A stretch of 64,000 nucleotides of DNA from Notospermus geniculatus. Lineage: Eukaryota; Nemertea; Pilidiophora; Heteronemertea; Lineidae. Numbering within the stretch: position 1 is the first letter of the stretch; the number at the start of each line of letters is the position of its first letter. The stretch spans positions 163,556 through 227,555 of the forward strand of contig NMRB01000026.1 of assembly GCA_002633025.1 (NCBI GenBank). The letters are read 5' to 3'. The position numbers and the translations under genes are program-made. Positions 24,201 to 36,200 of the stretch are shown piece by piece. A model generated the notes under the pieces. That model saw only the letters and a program-made list of their open reading frames with translations, had not been told where the DNA came from and ran no database searches.

Positions 24201-27200
24201 CTCCATTTTAGGCCTACTCGTTCAAATTTGTTGGGTCCAGTCCAATATGAGGTTTAACCACCTTTGTATCTTTGAGAAAAATAACAAAATTGATGAGATC
24301 CACTTAGATCCACTTAAATTTTCACTGCTTTTCTTCCACGCATCTTTCCTTGCATACAGAAGGTGATGATGAATCATTCTGACATCTAACAGTCATCTTG
24401 GGACAACACACAAAGCGATACCACATGCTGAACAGTCAACAACGATCAAGTTTATCACGTTTATCACGGGGTGTCAACCTGTAAGTCTGTGGCATGGTTG
24501 GACCACATCAGTCACGTTGTTGTTGTCGGCAACGCAACTTCAAGATGGACATGGATGAACAAGATCACCCAAAACAGATTCAAAGTTTAACCAGTTACTG
24601 TAAACCGTGAAATTTTCGTGCGCGTTTTATTTTCGCGATTTTCGCGTTCAAGGGTCAAAACGCGAACATAAATCGCGCGAAAATTACTCTTCTTATTATT
24701 CTTTTGAAGCTGAAGGGTTCCAATCGTGAATATTTATTCGTCGCGAATTCGTAGATCACCAAAATCGCGAACATTTAGCATCGCGAAAATATCACGGTTT
24801 ACAGTATGCAGAGGCATCTTCGCTCCTTGCACTTTGGTTTACATTTTTAACAAGGCCAGGTCATTTCTAGCTAAAACAGGGTCAAAACATAGCTTTTTTC
24901 TTTATGGTCAGAAATACAGCTTTCCGTGCCTCTATATCCTGACCACCTTCCATGTTACATACCCCTCGGCTCACAGGGATCATGGTAATTTGCTACCTAG
25001 AGGTGAGAACATACTTAACCACACTCTGTTTCCATGTTTCCTCCCAGGTCACATGTTGTCCCACGGGGGAATATTCTATTATGTGATACATAACTTTCCC
25101 ATTCCATGTGTGATATCAGATGGTTGTAGACTTTCATGGCCTGAGGGCCTGATGCAGCGAGGACAGAATGTTGGTGTGACAAATTCTACCAAAGGGGACA
25201 GAAGAACTAGTAAGCTGTTCTATTCTATCTACAGTCACGTTCAGAAGATTGCTCAGCGAAGCACAAACTTTCCTCCAGGCTGGGAGGTGACCACTGGAAA
25301 TCTACTGGAAACCATGACACAGCTTCAGTTCTGACTGGTCATCTCTGGAATTTTCAGTGGTCACCACTGGAATCCACATATTTTCAGTGGTCACCACTGG
25401 CATCCACATTATTTTCAGTGGTCACCACTGGAATCCACATATTTTCAGTGGTCACCACTGGCATCCACATTATTTTCAGTGGTCACCACTGGAATCCACA
25501 TATTTTCAGTGGTCACCACTGGAATCCACACTGGCCACCACTGGATTACTCAATGCTTACCACTGAAACTCCCACTGTTGACGCCTGGAATCCCCACTGA
25601 TTACCACTAGAATCTCCACTGGTTTCCACTACAATCCCCACTGGTTTACACTGGAATTCTCACTGGTCATATCAGATTTGTCATTGGTTATCACTGGAAT
25701 CCCCATTCGTTTCTACAAGAATCCCCACTAGTCTGTGGCATGGTTGGACCACATCAGTCACGTTGTTGTTGTCGGCAACGCAACTTCAAGATGGACATGG
25801 ATGAACAAGATCACCCAAAACTGATTCAAAGTTTAACCAGTTACTGTAAACCGTGAAATTTTTGTGCGCGTTTTATTTTCGCGATTTTCGTGTTCAAGGG
25901 TCAAAACGCGAACATAAATCGCGCGAAAATTACTCTTCTTATTATTCTTTTGAAGCTGAAGGGTTCCAATCGCGAATATTTATTCGTCGCGAATTCGTAG
26001 ATCACCAAAATCGCGAACATTTAGCGTCGCGAAAATATCACGGTTTACAGTATGCAGAGGCATCTTCGCTCCTTGCACTTTGGTTTACATTTTTAACAAG
26101 GCCAGGTCATTTCTAGCTAAAACAGGGTCAAAACATAGCTTTTCTCTTTACGGTCAGAAACACAGCTTTCCGTGCCTCTATATGCTGACCACCTTCCATG
26201 TTACATACCCCTCGGCTCACAGGGATCATGGTAATTTGCTACCTAGAGGTGAGAACATACTTAACCACACTCTGTTTCCATGTTTCCTCCCAGGTCAGAG
26301 GTTGTCCCCATGGGGGAATATTCTATTATGTGATACATAACTTTCCCATTCCATGCGTGATATCAGATGGTTGTAGACTTTCATGGCCTGAGGGCCTGAT
26401 GCAGCGAGGACAGAATGTTGGTGTGACAAATTCTACCAAAGGGAACAGAAGAACTAGCAAGCTGTTCTATTCTATACCAGTCACGTTCAGAAGATTGCTC
26501 AGCGAAGCACAAACTTTCCTCCAGGCTGGGAGGTGACCACTGGAAATCTACTGGAAACCATGACACAGTTTCAGTTCTGACTGGTCATCTCAGGAATTTT
26601 CAGTGGTCACCACTGGAATCCACATATTTTCAGTGGTCACCACTGGAATCCACATATTTTCAGTGGTCACCACTGGAATCTACACTGGCCACCACTGGAT
26701 TACTCAATGCTTACCACTGAAATTCCCACTGTTGACTCCTGGAATCCCCACTGATTACCACTAGAATCCCCACTGGTTTCCACTAGAATCCCCACTGATT
26801 ACCACTAGAATCCCCACTGATTACCACTAGAATCCCCACTGGTTTCCACTAGAATCCCCACTGGTTTACACTGGAATTCTCACTGGTCATATCAGATTTG
26901 TCATTGGTTATCACTGGAATCCCCATTCGTTTCTTCAAGAATCCCCACTAATTTCCACTCAAATCTGCACTGAAAATCCCACTGGAATTTTCAGTGGTTA
27001 AAACTGACTAGCAATTGACTACTGGAGGTGGGTAAAGAAGAGATGCAGCTCCAAGGAGCGCCTACACAGGACAGGATGAGAAATAGAAGGCAGAGAGAAA
27101 GGACAGGTGACCAACATACCTAGAACACCGTAACGGAAACTCCACGCCACCTGGGGCCGACACTGGTGAGAGCAAAATGGTAATGCTGTCATGTGACATG

Positions 27201-30200
27201 AGTGTCAAATGTCATGTGACATAAAGCAGCCAATCAACATGAATGTCATACATCATGTGACATAAAGCAGCTAATCTGGTCATGTAACATAAAGCAGCCA
27301 ATCAGCATAAGTGTCATACATCACATGACATAAATCAGTCAATCAACATGAGTGTCATACATCACATGACATAAAGTAGCCAATCAGCATGAATGTCATA
27401 CATCATGTGACATAAAGCAGCCAATGAGCATGTGTCATACATCATGTGACATAAAGCAGCAAATCATCTGTGTCTCTCTCACTGTGTGGATCACCCACAT
27501 TGATGACAGACTCAAGGTTGGCTCATTCACCAGTGACAGAATTTCCAGTGGTCAATGTAGACCCCACTAGAAGATGGCACGACGAGAATTGACCATATCC
27601 AGCTATAAGAGGAGCACGACAAGATCAGTAAAATGGGACACATACCACAGACAGCCTTGTAGACTTAACAGACTGTCTAATCTACAAGAAAGACTCTACA
27701 GAGACAGCCTCAGCAGCGGGACACAACCACTGGATACTAACATCTCATGAAACCAAGAAACAGATGGAACAACTCAAGCTGAACGAAACAAGACGCAATC
27801 TAAAATCTGACGAATTTTACAGAAAGGTAACAAAAAGATATACATGTATTCGCTAACGATGTAATTTACTTAAAAGAAAATTGAATCAAGCAACTGAGGA
27901 GAATTCATACTTGACTTCTGATGTAAGCTCAAACATAACATCGCTTTTAATCTCCAAAGGAACGAAATTAAGAAAGGAATGTGTTCACATAATATTACTC
28001 TTACATGACATTTTACTGATTACTTTATGAATATTGTACGGTACACAAAACAGATGTCTAGATGTCAGTATGCATGGGTTTACATTGACAACACAGGGTC
28101 TGTCACCAGTTGTTTGTCCCCAGTTTTGACTACCGGCTGTGTAAGGCCGTCTTGCCCTGACAACCATCCCGATCACTCCACCGTGCACGATTTTGATGAC
28201 AGCAGTTGGGGTGAGCGTGATAAACAACACAATCTGCTGTGGTTGGAAATCAGGAGGCAAAGTCTCAAGCGTGAAGGGCCATTCCGGACGAGCTTTCACA
28301 GCACTGGCAACAGACCATCGATCACAGCAAACCACGTCAAATCTCATACTCACCACGGCTGCCGACGCACATCCCTTGGTGAGCCACGCCTGGCGATGGC
28401 GATCCATGCCATCGCTACAGCGCTTAAGCTTTGCGCACCAACGACAGGTAAATGTAATATTTGGCATAAAACAGGAATCACATCCTGTCTGTTGTATACA
28501 AGCTGAAAAAGAAGAGAAAACAGCATTTATCAAGCCTTCTTTAGGCAAGGCCACTGGATTCTAACTACTCTTTCTTTCCCTAATTTACTTATCCATCACA
28601 TCCCACAAAACTGAGGGCTAGTGACTTCATAAAGGCCATGTTTCCTGTCCATCATAAGGTCCGGTGTGGAAAGAACCACATGCGCTTCTGTAGCCACCAA
28701 CCAGCAGTGTTTCTCCCAGAGGGGGGGGAGAGGGGGGATGATCCCCTCCTCAAAAATTTCAAGGAGGGGATATCCCCCCCCCCCTCAAGTTTGCAGACTA
28801 ACCTTTTTCAAACATCACTATTTTCACTTCAGTAGTGTTTTTCTTTAATTTCTTACATTTCAAATGCAATTTTCATGCAGAAGGACGACTAATTTTGCAT
28901 TTTGGAGTGTAAAAATGACTCTGGAGGCCATTTTAACCAAAAAAAAAACGAAAAAAAAATTTTTGAAAATTTTTTTTTCAGTTTTATTTCTCCCCCCTCC
29001 TTGAAAATCCTGGCGGAAACCCTGACCAGAGCTACACTTATTCTGTCTTGCAGCACCCAAACTACAAGTCTAAAACATACTTACTTAAAAATGGTATTAT
29101 CTTTACAGAAGTATTATTACCAATCTTCTTTTGATCAATCTCAACTCTGTGATATTCATAAATTGTTCTCCGACGCAAATCTGAAATAATTCCCAACAAA
29201 ATCTCATGACGAAGTCACAATGAGCATGACTGCAGATGAAAGTCATGATTCTGAACAAGTTATGTCCTGGTTAGAGGGGTATCCAAAACAAGAAATTCAG
29301 GCACTTACTCAGCTAATAAAGTTCAGAATGTAAGGAATGTAAGGCTTGCTTGGAAAGTTAACATTCACTCTGTACTCAAATTTGGGATGGAACAACTGAT
29401 AATTTTCAATTTCATCATCACTCATGACAGTGACCTTCGTAAAAGTCACGATCAACACCTTCATGAAGGTCAACACCATGACCTTCGGAAAGGTCAACAC
29501 CTTCCCTTCAGAAAGGTCAAGTCATTCAGGAAGGTCACAACATTGACCTTCAGGAAGGTCACAACCATGACCTTCAGGAAGGTCAAGACACTGACCTTCA
29601 GTAAGGTCACAAACAAGCCCTTCAGGAAGGTCAAGACAATGACCTTCAGGAAGGTCAAGACAATAACCTTCAGAGGTCAAAACAGGCACGTAAAGAATTT
29701 TGCCATTTACGGAGGCAGGACATCACTGGACAGAAATACCTACATTAAAAGCATTCAAAGAAAGAGTGCTTTTGTTTCAAAAGTTGCTGACTCGTACAAT
29801 ATGCCACATCTCACAGTTATCTCATTTTATTTCAAAGTTCTATCTAGTGTCTGCATCAGGAGAAAACGGTCTGTTGATTCACATGTAGAAGGAGATGTAT
29901 GGCCTAACAATGACCTTGAAATGACCTTGACCTTGATGTCAAGGTCACTCAGTGAGAGTGGTTGATTCCAAAGTGATTTTAAACACTTTCTTGCCCTGTT
30001 TATGAACTTATGACGAAATGACAAGCGGCATATTTCAATTTTCATAGGACTACTGCTGAGTTGCACTGAAGTGACAGTGGACACCGACGAGAGATAGATA
30101 TCTTATGCCCCATTTCTAAACCATTAATTCGGATAGAAAGCATAGATACATGTTCAACAAATGGCCAAACAAGAAATTCAAGATCATGTATAATCTTCAC

Positions 30201-33200
30201 ATGTACAGAGAGATAAGATCGCTTGTCGCCCGAGGCGGGGATCAAAACGACGACTGTCCAAATCTCTCAACCACGGGAAGGTTGCCGAAACATATTAAAA
30301 TCGTGCCGGCAACCAATATTTTTCTTCATACATAGTTTTCATTGTAACATTTTTACAGAAAGGAGCGCGAAACAGGAAGCAGAATTGACATGGGTTGTTA
30401 GGTGCAACCAGCATTGATTCTTGAATCATTTTTCAGTGAAGTTCAGTGATTGAAAGTTTTGGGCTGACCACACAGGAAGTCCGATAGTGCTTTTGGTGCC
30501 TATCAGCGGTTTAGTTAACGGGAAACCATGTTGTTACTAACTGCCGATAGGTACCAGTAGCACTGTCAGACTTTCTGTGCGGTCGGCCTTGGACAGCAGT
30601 CACGTAAAGCGTCATCAACAGACCATCACAAAACAAGTCACGGCGGACTTCTCAGTTACATCATGCAACAAAATCATGTATCGTTCAAAACAAAACAATT
30701 GGGGCGGGGCGTTGAACACCAAGTATACTCTACACTGAACGATGCTTGGTTCGGGGGATGGGGAGTGGTCCTTAGTTGTCCAGCGAGTACATACAATAAT
30801 ACAATGCTGTTCATTGCAACATGTTACATTTTACATATAAATTTTTAAAACAATGATCAAGATGAAATAACATGGGTGTGGTACAGGCACGCTTGGCTAG
30901 CCAAGAATGAACTATGGAAAACCGTTATGGTTTTATTACTCACTGGACTAAACTCAGGCCATAACTGATGAACAAAATATCACCCCTTACCACTTTCAGC
31001 TTGATATTCGAAAATGTAAATTTTCATCAATGCAGTTGACAGTAAGACGCAATTACATAATAAAGTCAATCTTAAATCTTTTTTTTTTCGTTAGAATACT
31101 GTACATCTTTTACCATGGCACACTGGGAATCAAATTTTTCTTTGTCTCTTTTTTCTGGGGACACCCTGTAAGTGACTAATTAGTCAATTAAGAAATCACA
31201 TACAAAAACTGTCAATCACTTTTTCCATCTTCTGAATCAATTTAACAGAATTTCGAGGGGATGACCAGTTTTCACTTCCTTACTTCTGTAAGGGAATTCT
31301 TCCAACAGATTTTGCGATTTTTTAAAATTTTTTGTTCAAAATATGCAACTGAGAAGTTCAAAATCTCACCTCTCCCGAAGAGATATCTGAGAATATCTAA
31401 GAAATGAAATCAGAAGTGAATTTGATGAAGGTAATGTACAACATAGAAGTAAAAGCAGTTGAATGTGCTGCTTCAGGGCCAGCAGCTACTCATGCAGAAT
31501 ACAGTGCAGGCCCTGATGCTGTGTATTCAATGTGAACTGCCACTACATCAGCTGCATTTCAGAAGCTGATTTCGGTGACTGAAATTTCTGCCTCTTTGCC
31601 GTAAAAGTCATGAAATGGCCAGGGCCATTGTGCTCACCTCTGTGATAAGTCTCCATCAAGTGTGAAACTGTGACTCTCATGGTCAATGTTGAGGATCAGT
31701 ACAGAAAAGTTAAAGCTGAACACACCAAGTATTTTATGACGTGATCAGTATTATCAGTCAATGACATAAACTCAGGTGATGGCACGTCCAGAAGGAGTAC
31801 AATTTCTGAATACAATGAATACAAGTGGTATTTGTGAACAAACTGCTTTCCTGTCTAGGTCACAGATGTCAAAAATTCTATTTTTCAAGATGGCCACCTG
31901 GTGGCCACACGTGACGTTCGTTGCGACTGAAATTTTAGCAGGAATGTACAGGATACTTGCATAGATATTTAGACAACATTGAAACATCGTAACATTTACT
32001 ATCGATGAGATATGGCCAAAGTCAATTTTTCAAGATGGCCGCCTGGCAGCCATGTTGAAGTCCAATCGAACCGAAATTTGGCATATAACTAGACGGTACC
32101 AAGACACATATTTAGGCACGGTTAAAGCATCCTAGCTACCCCTATTTATGAGGTGTGGGCCGAANATAATTAATGACAATTTTGTTTCATGCCTTTCAAA
32201 GATTTCTGGTTCCAATCTACCTTGACATACATGTAAATATACATGTACATGGTTATAATGAGAAACATGTGAAAATGTGATAAACATACCAACATGCATC
32301 GGGTTGACAAAATCTCCAGCAAAAACAGTGACAATCTGACGACTGACTGACAAACCTTGATGGAAGAATTCTTGAAAATTTATTGCAATAGATTGAAATC
32401 AAAAAGGCAGAGGTGTAGGCGTGTGGTCTGATATTGCTGATAACCTGAGAGATGCAGTTTTGTTAGATTTCAGCTCCATGCAGGTTAGCCAGGATTGTAG
32501 GAGGAAACCGGGGATGTTATCTAAGAACCAGCACCAGGAGAGGCGATTTCCGGAAGTGAGGACTAAAGATACCAAAATTAAGGGTGCATTATACAAGTAC
32601 TGAATAATGTTGTTCGTCAGAGCGTGTTAGTGAGTGAAATGACAACGGTGAAGCTGTTTTGAAGAAAAATAATAAAAATATTGAAGTGGCCCATAGGGGG
32701 CGCTGTGAAGACAACCAGCCACCATAAAGAGTGTTCATTTCAAGTTGAAATTGACAAGATTTCTGTATATTTCACGTAAGAACATGTGACAGCAAGATAA
32801 GGGCCGTCTGCTTTTCAATCTCAAGTTAATTTCAGTGTAACACTATAAATTGCCAAGGTCAAATGAACGTTTTGCAGAGATATACATTATGTACACAAAA
32901 TATACAGCACTGTTGTCTCAACTTAACATGAAATGAACGTTGCGGACATTGAACAAAATGCGATGACTAACCGGAGCGAATCATAGTATCAATGTAATAC
33001 GCATCTGCCATCCCCACTTTAACGGGATGCTCGGCTTTGCTGAGGTACTGGACGGCTTTAGGAACCTGGGAAAAAGAGCATGCAAAATAAAAACGGATGT
33101 TGCCATGCAAAAATAACGATAAATAAACCTGAATTAAAGGCAAGTTAGTAGATTGATGGTCTCCAGGGGGCGCCAGTCACTGGAGTATATTCTGAGGCTT

Positions 33201-36200
33201 TTGATTGGCTATTTGATGGCCAATCAATGATAAGGATGATCAGGTGACCAGACCATTACACCAGGAAAATATTCAAAATCATCCATGCAAATATGGCCTT
33301 GCGTATATGACAAACATTCGACACATACTGAATTTAACTGGCTTGTCAAAATTGCCCGTGGGTTCAATTTTGCGCCGTCATGTATTCAACTGCCGATTTC
33401 AATATTTTTGTCTTGTTGATTTCAACTAGACGAAACACAGCAAAACGGAACTCAGGTATTAGTCAAATTTGTATTCATCCTCATATGTTACAATCAATTT
33501 CAATAGGTGGCGCCCCAGGGAAATGATTAATACATCAAAGGGTTGGACTGATGTGCCGAAATGCCTCCATCAGCCGCGGTTGGTGATAACCAGAAGCAAA
33601 TGTGTCAGCCGTTAAAATCAATTATTGACAACGTGATATCTATCACATTCATTTTCTAATTTGATTAAATTCTGATCATATATTTGGAAACAGACGTGTT
33701 TGGTTGCTTTCGGGCGGAATGTTCTGTGTTTTAAATCAGATCGGTGACACTGCCAAGACTCGGAGAGGAATTTGTTGGAAAATTCTAAAATGAACTCCAA
33801 AACATCATCATCCAAACACTCCTACCCTCGACCATTCCAAGGGAAGGGAGTGTAGTCAAAGGATGAAGTGACCGTAGGCCTTGTTGATATGCCAAGATGG
33901 CTCCAAGATTGAGAACACGTATGATACAATTCCAACCCTGTAGGACTATGTTACCGAAAACTGGCATTTTCTTGCAGATTTTGGGAAAATGGCAAAAAGG
34001 GGTGCTTCAGTCTTCCCCCTCCCCCATATAACCTTCATTCCTAATACTACCATTTAAACCCAGTGTAATGGAGGCTTTCAGCACAGGAAACTGAAAATCA
34101 AATAATGATGATAAGACCAAAATCACAACTGATACAATCCATGCATAACAAGACCACGTGGGGTAGGACTAAGACCACATTCCAGATTTCCAACCTGAGC
34201 CGTTCTGAAGCCTTGCAGGGGATTCAACCCCAGCGACAAGAGAGAACTGGCCTATCATCTCATAATGAGGCTCTACCAAGGCCGGAAATCTAGACTGCGG
34301 CATGATTTCCAACAGGGGGCGTAGACTCACTTGATATATTTGAATAACGATCATAAATTGCCCGTGGGTTCAATTTTGCGCCGTCATGTATTCAACTGCC
34401 GATTTCAATAATTTTGTCTGTTGATTTCAACTAGATGAAACAGGGCAAAACGGAACGCAGATATTAGTCAAATTTGTATTCATCCTCATATGTTACAATC
34501 AATTTCAATAGGTGGCGCCCCAGGGAAATGATTAATACATCAAAGGGTTGGACTGATGTGCCGAAATGCCTCCATCAGCCGCGGTTGGTGATAACCAGAA
34601 GCAAATGTGTCAGCCGTTAAAATCAATTATTGACAACATGATATCTATCACATTCATTTTCTAATTTGATTAAATTCTGATCATATATTTGGAAACAGAC
34701 GTGTTTGGTTGCTTTCGGGCGGAATGTTCTGTGTTTTAAATCAGATCGGTGAAACTGCCAAGACTCGGAGAGGAATTTGTTGGAAAATTCTAAAATGAAC
34801 TCCAAAACATCATCATCCAAACACTCCTACCCTCGACCATTCCAAGGGAAGGGAGTGTAGTCAAAGGATGAAGTGACCGTAGGCCTTGTTGATATGTCAA
34901 GATGGCTCCAAGATTGAGAACACGTATGATACAATTCCAACCCTGTAGGACTATGTTACCGAAAGCTGGCATTTTCTAGCGAATTTTGGGAAAATGACAA
35001 AAAGGGGTGCTTCAGTCTTCCCCCTCCCCCACATAACCTTCATTCCTAATACTACCATTTAAACCCAGTGTAATGGAGGCTTTCGGCACAGGAAACTGAA
35101 AATCAAATAATGATAAGACCAAAATCACAACTGATACAATCCATGCATAACAAGACCACGTGGGATAAGACTAAGACCGCATTCCAGATTTCCAACCTCA
35201 GCCGTTCTGAAGACTTGCAGGGGATTCAACCCAAGCGACAAGAGAGAACTGGCCTATCATCTCATCATGAGGCTCTACCAAGGCCGGAAATCTAGACTGC
35301 GGCATGATTTCCAACAGGGGGCGTAGACTCACTTGATATATTTGAATAACGATCATAATAATATGCGTCGGACAGGCCAACTTTTACCGGGTGATTGTTC
35401 CGTGGTAGGGCCGAGATATCTTTTGGCACCTGATGAGGAAGCATGTGAAGAAATAACAGAAGGCTTAACCAGTTCAGTGCCGGAATATTTTGACATATTT
35501 TACATAGAATGCTGTCGTCCAGTATACCGGGACGAGATATCATTTTTAACACTACTTTACATTGAACCGGCATCATGAGTCAACCTGCGGTGTTCAGCAT
35601 CATGAGGCACTGGCCTTGTCCTTGACCTTGCAAATGACCTTGAACCATCAAAGGTCATGGTCACTTCATCATGCTGTTACAAGCAGTCATTCATCAAGCC
35701 TATTGAGACATGCTTTGGATGATCAATTTTTACAAGCTTTATGAGAACAGGGAACACATGAATGGACCACCCTATTTATTCTGTTCCAAAGAAACTAGTG
35801 GTGGACAATTCTACGCAATTTTTTCAGCTCCCTTCCAACAAAATTCACACCCTTACACATCATTCATAATAGAGATGTTTCCAGCACTGTTGAAGATAGG
35901 TCCATCAAATTTTCTACAGGGGTACCTCAAGGCACATTAGTTCCAGTTTCCACCATCAGGTGGCATCAACAGGATTGTCGCCATGTTCAATTTTGGCCAC
36001 CGGGCATGGGGATCAAACTCTATCATGTGCATCCTGCTTTCTGGAGGGAATGTCAAGCGTCAAACGAATCAATGCACTCTAACAAAGGTCAGACAAGGTC
36101 AAAGGTCACTTACTTGTTTATAGTTAAATAAAATAACTCCATCATCACGTAAAGCAGCTTGAAAAGTAAATGGTCCCGCTGGAAGGAGACAGGGAAAAAT

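Larger units (their letters stand above)
24483..25729. repeat. Tandem duplication of about 1.25 kb, copy 1 (PLXDC intron)
   Basis: AGTCTGTGGCATGGTTGGAC starts at 24483 and again at 25730. The copies are nearly identical through the MITE, the ACATACCCCTCGGCTCACAG region and the CAGTGGTCACCACTGG array. Open frames here (24726-25334 and its counterpart) are not recognised proteins. Confidence 0.85.

Noticed and set aside
24726-25334. 202-codon plus frame
   Set aside because: It starts in the mariner-like MITE, runs through duplicated intron sequence, matches no family I know, and its copy at 25853-26536 is broken into shorter frames.
27985-28554. 189-codon minus frame and 159-codon plus frame across the PSI exon
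   Set aside because: Only 28354-28502 is coding; the frames extend past clear splice sites, and the plus one is its antisense shadow.
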